Positions 42,121 through 49,754 of a stretch of 64,000 nt of DNA are shown in pieces. Positions within the stretch are counted from its first letter, which is position 1. Every line of letters begins with the position of its first letter. The notes below the pieces were generated by a model that had not been told where the DNA came from, made no database searches, and worked only from the letters and a program-made list of their open reading frames with translations. Source of the DNA: Granulicella mallensis MP5ACTX8 (GTDB lineage Bacteria > Acidobacteriota > Terriglobia > Terriglobales > Acidobacteriaceae). Position numbers and translations under genes: made by a program. The stretch covers positions 4,464,001 through 4,528,000 of the forward strand of contig NC_016631.1 of assembly GCF_000178955.2 (NCBI RefSeq), in the 5' to 3' direction.

Positions 42121-43365
42121 TTACTTGCGGGCTTCCTGAGCAGGAGTGGAGGTGCTGCTGGCAGTCACAGCTCCCATTGCGACTTCCTGGGGAGCGATAG
42201 GAGCACCGGGGAAATAGATCTGTTGCAATCCGCCGACGATCACTTTGTCTCCTGGAGCAAGACCGGATTGAATCAGACGCAGGCCATCTGCCATGCTTCC
42301 CGTCACAACATTTTTGCGCTGCGCCACATTGCCGGAACCCACGACATACACATACTTCTGGTCCTGATCGGTAAGAATCGCTTTGTCATCAACCAGAAGC
42401 GCCTGCACGGTGCCGGTGCTCTCAAGCTGAACGCGTGCATAGAGGCCTGGAGTGAGAAGACGGTCAGGATTGGGCAATATGACGCGGGCCCGAATTGTTC
42501 CGGTCGATGGATTGACTTCATTGTCAAGAAAATCGATCCTGCCGGCATGAGGAAAGCCGGTTTCATTCGCCAACGCGACATGCACTGGGTTCGCCGAACT
42601 CACTCCGCTTCCGCGATGCACTCTCTCCTGAAAACGTAAATAACTCTGCTCATCGCAATCGAAGTAAACGTATAAAGGATCTTGAGAGACGACGGTGGTA
42701 AGCACTGTTTGATCGGCTTGCACAAGATTCCCGCGCGTGAGCTGAGCTCGGCTAGTTCGTCCATCGACAGGCGACCGTACTTCCGTGAAGGACAAATTGA
42801 GCTCTGCTGTTGCAACTGCGGCTTCCGCCTCATGGACCCGAGCGGTGCTCTGAGAGAGATCGGAATCGCGGTTCTGATATTCCTCCAGCGAAATCGCCTT
42901 AGAAGCGTTCAGCGCTTGTGCTCTTTTCGACTGAATACCTGCAAATGCCGCCGCTGCCCGCTCGCGCTCCAGACTCGCTTTTGCACTGTCGAGAGCATCG
43001 CGATACGGCCGCGGATCAATGACGAACAGTAGGTCACCGCGCTTTACGTTGTCTCCCTCTCGATAGGCAACCTTATCCACGTAGCCTGTCACCCTGGCCC
43101 GCACATCCACGGAATTGATGGATGCGACACGGCCGTTGAAGTCGTCAGACAGACGAATCGGCTTGGGCACGACCGCAGCGACTTCCACAACGACCGGTGA
43201 AGGCTGCTTCTTATCGGGCGCCGACTTACATCCCGCAAGAGGGATTACCAAAGCCCCAGCACAGGTGCAGGCAAGCAGAAGATGCCTAAACGAAATCCGA
43301 TGTGCAAAGAAAGCAAGGCCCGCCCAATACCGATCGCGGATGTCCGCCGGGCGCTTCCCGCTCAT
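42121..43365 (-). CDS. RND efflux periplasmic adaptor (AcrA/MexA family), lipoprotein
   Basis: The 414-residue protein has a lipobox PLAGC (C46), then the membrane-fusion-protein domains: lipoyl half (VDVRARVTGYVDKVAYREGDNVKRGDLLFVID in order; key VRARVTGYV, GDLLFVIDPRPY), an alpha-hairpin (about 130-195), second lipoyl half (VRSPVDGRTSRAQLTRGNLV region) and beta-barrel (LFATIRARVILPN-like, TIRARVILPN). ATG 43365 gives a normal adaptor length; a longer in-frame form to 43506 would add 47 residues without homology and run into the SDR remnant. The signal segment starts about 30 residues in, so a later start is also possible. Confidence 0.9.
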   Translation of the reverse strand: MSGKRPADIRDRYWAGLAFFAHRISFRHLLLACTCAGALVIPLAGCKSAPDKKQPSPVVVEVAAVVPKPIRLSDDFNGRVASINSVDVRARVTGYVDKVAYREGDNVKRGDLLFVIDPRPYRDALDSAKASLERERAAAAFAGIQSKRAQALNASKAISLEEYQNRDSDLSQSTARVHEAEAAVATAELNLSFTEVRSPVDGRTSRAQLTRGNLVQADQTVLTTVVSQDPLYVYFDCDEQSYLRFQERVHRGSGVSSANPVHVALANETGFPHAGRIDFLDNEVNPSTGTIRARVILPNPDRLLTPGLYARVQLESTGTVQALLVDDKAILTDQDQKYVYVVGSGNVAQRKNVVTGSMADGLRLIQSGLAPGDKVIVGGLQQIYFPGAPIAPQEVAMGAVTASSTSTPAQEARK

Positions 43366-43502
43366 ATTCTGATTAGCCACACATATCCTGCTCCAGGAAA
43401 CGCTGTATGTTTGTGCTTTCCGAGCAAAACACTCGTGAGCAAGATCATCGGTAAAATCTTCCTTCTCAATGTCTACGACTCCGAGGGCGATTCTTAGGTT
43501 CA

Positions 43503-43707
43503 TCATGTCTTTCCTCTTTGATCGCGTAGTGAATTCATCAGTGCTAATAGACTTTTTCGAGCCTTCTTGATTTCTTTAACAGCCTCGTCCGCCTTGGCGA
43601 GTTACCCGAGTAGTCCGCACTACTGAAAAGCCATCTGCGACGAGCCGCCTTGGAATCGCTCCTCCGATACCACCGGAAGCGCCGGTTACTATCGCAGTCT
43701 TTGCCAT
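43503..43707 (-). pseudogene. SDR-family oxidoreductase remnant (N-terminal, frameshifted)
   Basis: From ATG 43707 the minus strand encodes MAKTAIVTGASGGIGGAI, the TGxxxGIG Rossmann motif of short-chain dehydrogenases, up to DGFSVV. The frame then runs into a stop at 43576. In another frame, AKADEAVKEIKKA (about 43590-43552), the expected next SDR segment, continues to a stop at 43503. The remaining roughly 190 residues of a normal SDR, including the YxxxK site, are absent. A GGGGAAG site precedes the ATG. This is a decayed gene with at least one frameshift and a 3' deletion whose junction lies at the start of the RND operon. Confidence 0.75.
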
Positions 43708-44226
43708 TTCTTCCCCTAAGTTTTCAGATTACCCCTATTAAATGACGTGACGCTGCCTGGACAGCATGCATAGTTGGCATACTGAACATGCGTCTGGCGC
43801 AGCTTCAAAAAGCCGATCTTAACCTGCGCGTCTACCTCGTCGTTTTGAAAGTTCCCATAAGGGTCTGCGCCCCGGAAAAATCCATCGTGCCTTGCGCATG
43901 GCGACACCTGAGAGCACACTCTTCACACACGCGATGCGATACGAATGGGCGATCGAAACCGATCAAGCTCGTTCGGCAAAGCACGAAGCGGGAGCGCATT
44001 CCTGACTTCGCATTAGCGAACTTCTGGCGTCGCGCTGGCGGGATCAGATGATCGCGACCAGAGCCTGGACCTGGCTTACAAAAGCACGAACAACCTCCAC
44101 CCAGATTCCTATAGAGCCTGTGGTCGTTGCTTTTTTTGCTCCTGTAGCCGGAGTTTTTCGCGAACGAAGCCCGGATCTCGAACCTGAGATCCGGGCTTCG
44201 CAAGTCGATGACGAATGAAGCGTCGA
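43708..44226. other. Intergenic region, possibly gene debris
   Basis: About 520 bp contain no complete gene. Short open frames on the minus strand next to the SDR remnant (43716-43919, with FFRGADPYGNFQNDEVDAQV) look protein-like but match no family I recognise and may be debris. The right end holds the hairpin at 44165-44200. Confidence 0.4.
44165..44200 (-). terminator. 15-bp perfect hairpin after the TIGR03118 gene
   Basis: CGAAGCCCGGATCTC (44165-44179) and GAGATCCGGGCTTCG (44186-44200) are perfect complements around a 6-nt loop, 26 bases past the stop of the minus-strand gene. No T-run follows, but stem strength and position fit a terminator. Confidence 0.6.
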
Positions 44227-45423
44227 TTACTGGTCGTTGCCTACTGTCAGTTCAGTGGCAACGGGTTTGAGGTAGCCGAAGAGCCCACCAGTGCCCTTGT
44301 CTGGTCCAGCGCTGAAATAGAGTTCTGCCGCGGGTGTGGCAGCGGGATCATAGCTGCCTGGTGCGGCACTATTGCCGGGGCTGAGGGCCCAGAGGCCATT
44401 AATGGAAAGCGGTTTTCCGCTTGCGTCCTGTACCAAACCGATGAACTTACCGGTGGCGAGATCGTAAGCGGCTATGGTTCCGCTCCCCTCGGACGAGCCT
44501 GCGCCAGCAAACTGCCCGACGAGCAGATCGTGACTAAAGATGCCGAAGTCGAGCGGCGCAAGGGCTACGCCCCAGGGAGCATTGAGCCAGTCACCGTGCT
44601 CGAGGCGTTGAAGGAGTTGACCATCAGAGGAGAAGATATCGACGTAGCCAAGACCGGGACCGTCAGTCTCTAATGGCTTGCCTTCCTGGTGGAGAACGAA
44701 AGTGACGACGATGTCGTTGCCGATGGCCTGTACGTTGAAGGGCACGAAGTTTCGGGGCAGACGATCGTCAGTAAACGCCCTGTTATTTTCGTCATCTCGA
44801 TCACCGTCCCGGTTCGGCCGCAAAGTGACTCTTTGAAAGGCACTGTTGTAAACATCCACAGTACCTTTGTTGAAGTTGGCGGCGTAGAGATAACGATTGC
44901 CGTTAATGAGAGCACTGGTAAGCCCGGTGTAACTGGAACCATCGGTAGTCTTGACTACGATGACGGCGTTCGTGGAAGATCCCGGGGCCCCGCCTGCTGC
45001 TACGCCAACGTTCGGGTTCCAGCCGGAGATAGTGCCGTCAAGGGTGGAAAAGAGAAAGGCAGCAGCCGCGCCCGGGGCCAGAACAAAGTCGGTCGGACTG
45101 GAGTTAGCAATCGTTCCGGTGGGAGTGCCCGTGGGGAAGGTCTTGCTGTTGGGATTGGCCTTCGGGATAGTAACGACGAGTGGAGTGATTGCTCCGGCGC
45201 CGTTGTAAAGAGTGCTAAGGCCAGTCCCGTTATCGGAGATCCACCAAGGGCTACCAGAAGTTCGAGAGAGTCCCCACGGATTGACGAGATGGGGATCGGT
45301 AACAGGGGCTACGCCAGATACGTTGGCGACCAGATTGACTTGAGTGTAATGCTGAGCATTGGCAAATGGTCCAACAAACGAGGCCGACAATACGATTGAG
45401 GCCAGGGACAGGAACGTCTTCAT
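44227..45423 (-). CDS. TIGR03118 family secreted protein
   Basis: The 398-residue protein has a signal peptide (about residues 1-24, ending PFANAQ) and the features of the TIGR03118 family: HLVNPWGLS, PWWISDNGTGLSTLYNG, PTGIVAN-like PTGTIANSS, FSTLDGTISGWNPNV, YLYAANFNKGTVDVY, NAPWGVALAP and LLVGQFAGAGSSEGSGTIAAYD. The repeated short blades suggest a beta-propeller. Its function is unknown; members are secreted and common in Acidobacteriota and Proteobacteria. ATG 45423 has AGGAG eight bases upstream, and the 38-residue upstream extension was rejected. It appears monocistronic with hairpins at both sides. Confidence 0.87.
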   Translation of the reverse strand: MKTFLSLASIVLSASFVGPFANAQHYTQVNLVANVSGVAPVTDPHLVNPWGLSRTSGSPWWISDNGTGLSTLYNGAGAITPLVVTIPKANPNSKTFPTGTPTGTIANSSPTDFVLAPGAAAAFLFSTLDGTISGWNPNVGVAAGGAPGSSTNAVIVVKTTDGSSYTGLTSALINGNRYLYAANFNKGTVDVYNSAFQRVTLRPNRDGDRDDENNRAFTDDRLPRNFVPFNVQAIGNDIVVTFVLHQEGKPLETDGPGLGYVDIFSSDGQLLQRLEHGDWLNAPWGVALAPLDFGIFSHDLLVGQFAGAGSSEGSGTIAAYDLATGKFIGLVQDASGKPLSINGLWALSPGNSAAPGSYDPAATPAAELYFSAGPDKGTGGLFGYLKPVATELTVGNDQ

Positions 45424-45670
45424 CACGGATCTCCTGAAGCTGTGTAAGGCCCCGCCATTGGGGTGCCGCCTCATCGCCGACAGCGTCGGAGCATTGGCTG
45501 GATTTTCAGGCATGCGGGGAGTGACAGAAAAATCCACCCCGAGCTTATTCCCGCCGATCGACTCTTGTTGTCAGCGTAATGTCATCACTTTGTCTTCCAA
45601 TGCTCGATCGGAGGCATAAGGATTTGTGAAGCGAAGAAGAAGCTATCACATGCCGGGATGCAGGCATAAA

Positions 45671-45716
45671 CTCCGAGTTCTCATTCAGCAATGCATCGCT
45701 GAATGAGAACTCGGAG
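45671..45716 (-). terminator. 19-bp perfect hairpin downstream of PNGase A-like gene
   Basis: CTCCGAGTTCTCATTCAGC (45671-45689) and its exact complement (45698-45716) flank the 8-nt loop AATGCATC. TTTAT follows on the minus strand, so it fits a terminator for the gene ending at 45801, though the stem is unusually long and perfect. Confidence 0.6.
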
Positions 45717-45756
45717 AATAAATCCCGCGGACTGTTTTCGATTGCCGCATGGCGAA

Positions 45757-45788
45757 GCAGGACATATCAGTTAAAGATTCTGTCCTGC
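45757..45788 (-). repeat. 8-bp inverted repeat 12 bases after PNGase A-like stop
   Basis: GCAGGACA (45757-45764) and TGTCCTGC (45781-45788) are perfect complements around a 16-nt AT-rich loop. It may be a first, weaker terminator or a 3' protective hairpin ahead of the longer one at 45671. Confidence 0.4.
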
Positions 45789-45800
45789 CGAATGTACGTA

Positions 45801-47531
45801 CTAGAAGCGTCGTTCGTGACAGCCCTTACCGTCGGTGACAGACGTCAGCACCTGGTTCTCGGCTGTAAGCGAACGGCTGAAGCAGTTACCCAGCGAGTCG
45901 TTGCTTTGATAGGACGCGTTCGATTTGCCTGCCGCAGACGTAAGGTTCTCGCTGGCGTTTAGCTGCAACGTGTCGTTGGAGTTGACCTGCTCCTGCGTAT
46001 TGCTCTCGAAGAGCGGAAATCCGTTGAGGGTCTTCGACTCAGTCATCAGGTTCTGCTGGTTCGCCGTCGTTGCCTGCGTGAAGGTCCCGTTGGCGTTGGC
46101 GATGAACGAGAAGTTCACCGTCAACGGATACGACACATGCCTGGACTCCGTCTCCACCAGAATGCCGCTCCGCGTGGTGGTCTTTGAATCGACGGTACTG
46201 GTCTGAACGGCGTTCTGCACATCACCGCCTGTATTCGGGTTGACGTTGAAGGTCTGCGTGCTGAGGAAGTTGACCTGCTGCTCAACCGTGGTTTCCACAC
46301 GTCCGTGCGAGGTGTTGACGAAGCCACTGATGGTGAAGGACCGGTTGGAGCCAATCGCGACTGTGCCCGTGACTACACCGCTGGTGCTGGTCGTGAGGTT
46401 TTCGTTGACCTGTGGGGTTGGAGCAGCGCTGAGAGTGTTGCTGATCAGGCCGCCGCTGACCTCTTTGCTGCCATGGTCGGTGAAGACGAGCATGTTCGCG
46501 GTGGCGAGGAAGAGGGTGTTGGCGTTGAAGACGCTGATGCCGACGATGTGCTGGCTGCCATCGCCGAGCACGCCGGCATAGGGTGTGAGGTCGACGCGGT
46601 AGGGCTTGAAGTTAAGCGTCTGCACGCCGGTGATGGGCTCCCATAGGAAGGGATCGATGCCGCCGGTGAAGATGAAGGGAAAGACGGGCGCGACGCCGGC
46701 GGGTTTGCCGTCGATGGTGATCTCGGTCTCGCGGAACGCGGTATTGCCGCAGCTCTCCAGCGTGCCGGTCTGGTCGTTGGGCACGCACAAGTAGTAGAAC
46801 TCATCGTTGGACTGGTTCTGCGCGAAGACGTCGAGGTAGACCTTCTCTACGTTTCGCGGCAGGTTGAGGGTCTGTGTGACCTGATCGGTAGTGGTGTTGA
46901 GCGTGGCGGGGCCGTTGCCAACGCTTACCGGCACGATGATGTCCGGCACAACAGGAGCCGGGGTAAAGCGGGCGACAGGGTAAAACTCGAGCGCCGCGCT
47001 CGCGAAGATGGTACTGGTGTCAACGGAGTTGACGATGTTGCCGATACTGGCGAGGCCGGTCTGCGGCGTCTTGAAAAAGGACGTAAGGTCGGTAAGGTCA
47101 CGCTCGACGTGCCAGGAGGGGCTCAGGTTGCTGCGGGGCTCGGCGGTAGTGCCGTAGAAGATGTTGACGTCGCCAAGATAGAACCAGGCGCTGCGATCGA
47201 ACTGGTTCCCGGACGATACCGTGAAATCTGCCGTGAGAACGACCTTGGCCCATGGACCGGGGCAATCCGCGGGAGGGGTGTAGGTGAGCGGCGCGCCGTT
47301 GAAGCTGGCAAACGGTGCATTGGAGAGCAGCGAAACAATGCAGGGTTTGGTGTCTGGCCGCGTGACCAGTGGCTCCGCGCTGACGGGATTGGAAGAGCCG
47401 ATCTGCGGGTTTGACGGAGCGAGGACGACCTGCGCGGAGGCAGCGCCACAAAATACAGAGACGAGTAAAAGGAGCTTGGAGACGGTGGGGAGGGGGTTGA
47501 GGACACGCAAGCCAACTGCTGTTTTATTCAT
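45801..47531 (-). CDS. Secreted PNGase A-type (peptide-N4-asparagine amidase A) family protein
   Basis: The 576-residue protein has a signal peptide (about residues 1-34, ending GAASAQ). The central region has the PNGase A signatures in order: RSAWFYLGDVNIFYGTTAEP, WHVERDLTDLTSFF, NVEKVYLDVFAQNQSNDEFYY (key QSNDEFYY), REVEITIDG-like RETEITIDG, and PFIFTGGIDPFLWEP (key TGGIDPFLWEP), then LTPYAGVLGDGSQHIVGISVF (key LTPYAGVL). Family members (almond PNGase A, fungal and bacterial relatives) cleave the N-glycan-asparagine amide bond. The C-terminal 200 residues form an additional beta-rich region. Plant glycoprotein deglycosylation outside the cell is the likely role. ATG 47531 precedes the signal peptide; the longer form to 47609 does not fit. 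Confidence 0.87.
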   Translation of the reverse strand: MNKTAVGLRVLNPLPTVSKLLLLVSVFCGAASAQVVLAPSNPQIGSSNPVSAEPLVTRPDTKPCIVSLLSNAPFASFNGAPLTYTPPADCPGPWAKVVLTADFTVSSGNQFDRSAWFYLGDVNIFYGTTAEPRSNLSPSWHVERDLTDLTSFFKTPQTGLASIGNIVNSVDTSTIFASAALEFYPVARFTPAPVVPDIIVPVSVGNGPATLNTTTDQVTQTLNLPRNVEKVYLDVFAQNQSNDEFYYLCVPNDQTGTLESCGNTAFRETEITIDGKPAGVAPVFPFIFTGGIDPFLWEPITGVQTLNFKPYRVDLTPYAGVLGDGSQHIVGISVFNANTLFLATANMLVFTDHGSKEVSGGLISNTLSAAPTPQVNENLTTSTSGVVTGTVAIGSNRSFTISGFVNTSHGRVETTVEQQVNFLSTQTFNVNPNTGGDVQNAVQTSTVDSKTTTRSGILVETESRHVSYPLTVNFSFIANANGTFTQATTANQQNLMTESKTLNGFPLFESNTQEQVNSNDTLQLNASENLTSAAGKSNASYQSNDSLGNCFSRSLTAENQVLTSVTDGKGCHERRF

Positions 47532-47770
47532 GGGGAGATCATCCTTGGACTGCCGCAGAACAATACCACAACGATCTAAACAATGACTACCGCATTGCCA
47601 AAATTTCACAATAGTGAATAAATGTGGAGGTTTCAGGCGATTTCAGAAAACGTTGCATCGTTTTTGCTTCGCATCCAGAAGGTGCCTGGCCACGCACAGC
47701 AATCCCTTTTGGTATGGTGAATGTGTCTAGGCACGTCGAAACGGTAAGACGAAGAATCCGGGAGGCGTGA
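47532..47770. promoter_or_regulatory. Divergent spacer between PNGase A-like gene and deacetylase-fold gene
   Basis: About 240 bp separate the starts at 47531 (-) and 47771 (+) and must contain promoters for both. No clear palindrome was found. GGAGG stands 5 bases before the GTG start at 47771. Confidence 0.3.
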
Positions 47771-48742
47771 GTGGAGATACCGCAGTGGCTGCCCGCAGAG
47801 AAACAGGCGGCTATCTGTTTCACTATCGACGACATCCACCCGGGCAAAAGCAGCGATGCTTACGAAGCAGGCGGCGACCTGGAGAAAGGTGCTCTAGGCC
47901 ACATCCAATGGCTTCTGGAGCGCCACCCTCAGCTCCGCGCCACATTCTTCGTTACTGCCGACTGGCGGGAGCTTGCTCCGCATGTCACACGCCCTCTGCT
48001 GGCCCAAATTCCTATTCTGCGAGACTCCGTCTACCTCACGAAGGTTCGTCCCCTGGGCGAGATGCGTCTCAGTCGCCATCCCGAATTCGTTGCCTATCTC
48101 AAAAGCCTTCCACGTACGGATGTTTCCCTGCACGGTCTCCACCACATCCGTAAGGGCAAACAGATTCCCATGGAATTCCTCGGCAAAGACCGCGCCGAAT
48201 GCGATGTGATGCTCTCCGAAATGATCTCCATTTTCCGCGAAGCGGGTCTTCCCTTCTCTCCCGGAATGTGCCCACCCGCCTGGGCCTACAACGACGACCT
48301 CGGCTCTGCCATGCTGGCCCAGGGCCTGCAATTTGTCGCACCTACCCGTGATATCCGTACGCCCATCGCATCCGGCGCGGTTACGGCCATGAGTGGCGTG
48401 CAAGGCGTCTCGCTGATCCATCCGGAATGGCTCTACCCTGAATCGCTCCAGGGCGGCCAGCTTTTACACTTCAGCAGTAATTTTCAGGCCACCTCACCCA
48501 TCGAACGAGCCTTCGAGATCATCGAAAACAACGGCCTTGTGGCCATCAAGGCTCACATCATCAAGAACACCTACGGCCACATCATGCTTGACGGCATGGA
48601 CGATCTCTATCGCAACTATCTCGACCTCGTGTTTACAGAACTGGACCGTCGATACGGCAACCGCCTCTGGTGGACATCGATGGCGGAAATTACGGCCTGC
48701 GTCAACGAACGAAGAACTAGCGAGCTACCGGTATGCGTGTAG
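47771..48742 (+). CDS. NodB-fold polysaccharide-deacetylase-like protein
   Basis: The 323-residue protein carries the deacetylase metal site pattern: FTIDDIH with D20-D21 and SLHGLHH with H121 and H125 spaced as in CE4 enzymes. CPPAWAY (near residue 165) takes the place of the usual R-P-P-x-G loop. There is no signal peptide, so the substrate is probably cytoplasmic. The start is GTG 47771 with GGAGG directly upstream. It overlaps the following acetyltransferase gene by 10 bases, suggesting a two-step reaction on one sugar: removal of one acyl group, addition of another. The exact substrate is unknown. Confidence 0.72.
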   Translation: MEIPQWLPAEKQAAICFTIDDIHPGKSSDAYEAGGDLEKGALGHIQWLLERHPQLRATFFVTADWRELAPHVTRPLLAQIPILRDSVYLTKVRPLGEMRLSRHPEFVAYLKSLPRTDVSLHGLHHIRKGKQIPMEFLGKDRAECDVMLSEMISIFREAGLPFSPGMCPPAWAYNDDLGSAMLAQGLQFVAPTRDIRTPIASGAVTAMSGVQGVSLIHPEWLYPESLQGGQLLHFSSNFQATSPIERAFEIIENNGLVAIKAHIIKNTYGHIMLDGMDDLYRNYLDLVFTELDRRYGNRLWWTSMAEITACVNERRTSELPVCV

Positions 48743-49710
48743 AAATCAATCCTCCTGACCTCGACTCCGAATATCTCCGCTGTCTGAACGCCTGTTTCCC
48801 CGGCTGGGGCGATAGGCAGATGGCTCAGTGGGCCTTTCGACGTGAACTGGCTCCTGATCCCATGCCGGATCTGATGGTGCTCCGCGAAGAGAACGAACTA
48901 CTGGCGGGTTCGGCCGTTAGCTACCGTAGCATCGTGTTGCCTAACGGCAGCAGGGTCCGGGCAGGCATCATGACGGGATCGTGGACGCTGCCCGCTGCCC
49001 GTGGCCGTGGATGCTTCGCACGCATCATCGAGCGGTCGGTGGCGATTACGCGGGAGCGCGGAGGAGCTTTGCTGTTGGCTTTCGTGACAGAGGACAATCC
49101 GAGCTGCAGGCAACTCCTGAAGGCGGGAGCGACGCCCGTTCCGACTTCCTATTTATTTACCGATCTCGATGATTCCCGGCCTGAAGATCAAGCTGCTCCG
49201 GGGCTTGTAATCCTAAAGGATGCGGAGCTTTCCGAGGCCGTCGCGCTGTGGGCGAAAGGTCACGAGGGAAAATGCCGCTTCGCCTACTCCAGCCTTGAAG
49301 ACTGGAAAGGACAGTTCATCGATCGTCCCGGAAGCGTAGAAACCGTTCGCAACGCATCAGGAGCCTTCGCCGTTATCGATAGGAATCCAACGACCGATAG
49401 AATCCTGGCCTGGTGGGCACCCTCACAAACATCCGCGTTGCAGCTCTTGAACGAGCTTCGCGCCGCTGCCCTGTCAAAGGGACGCAAACTCTTCACCTTT
49501 TCGACCGATGCAGCCATCGCAGCGCAATGCGAGGCAATGGGTTTCAAAAGAAAACCTGGCTATCTCACGGTAATGGTCACCGATTGGGAGCGACTTGGAC
49601 GAGCATTGGAGACGACAGCTTTGCGGGAGCCTGACCACCATGCGCTCCTCAACCCTGCTAGCCCCTGGTTTGCCGGAGAATGGGACATCCAATCCGGTGA
49701 CCGCATGTAA
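48733..49710 (+). CDS. GNAT-family N-acetyltransferase
   Basis: The 325-residue protein contains a GNAT core (about residues 50-140): VLREENELLAGSAVSYRSIVL in part, GIMTGSWTLPAARGRGCFARII with the R-G-x-G acetyl-CoA loop, and AFVTEDNPSCRQLLKAGA. The C-terminal 150 residues form a second domain (DWKGQFIDRPGS, LLNELRAAALSKGRKLFTF) resembling a degenerate second GNAT fold. It overlaps the deacetylase-like gene by ten bases and is almost certainly co-translated with it. The acceptor is unknown. It ends 44 bp from the convergent molybdopterin subunit gene. Confidence 0.78.
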   Translation: MRVEINPPDLDSEYLRCLNACFPGWGDRQMAQWAFRRELAPDPMPDLMVLREENELLAGSAVSYRSIVLPNGSRVRAGIMTGSWTLPAARGRGCFARIIERSVAITRERGGALLLAFVTEDNPSCRQLLKAGATPVPTSYLFTDLDDSRPEDQAAPGLVILKDAELSEAVALWAKGHEGKCRFAYSSLEDWKGQFIDRPGSVETVRNASGAFAVIDRNPTTDRILAWWAPSQTSALQLLNELRAAALSKGRKLFTFSTDAAIAAQCEAMGFKRKPGYLTVMVTDWERLGRALETTALREPDHHALLNPASPWFAGEWDIQSGDRM

Positions 49711-49754
49711 TCGACCTCTGACTACGTATCAGACTGCCGGGGATACCGTCCCGA

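Larger units (their letters stand above)
45424..45800. other. Spacer with two hairpins and the promoter region of the TIGR03118 gene
   Basis: About 377 bp separate two minus-strand genes. The right part carries two inverted repeats downstream of the PNGase A-like gene (listed separately), and the left part (45424-45660) should contain the promoter of the TIGR03118 gene. No coding sequence is supported. Confidence 0.5.

Noticed and set aside
43832-44203. A 123-residue minus-strand open frame in the intergenic region
   Set aside because: Its start lies past the TIGR03118 hairpin, its composition is not coding-like and it has no recognised domain.
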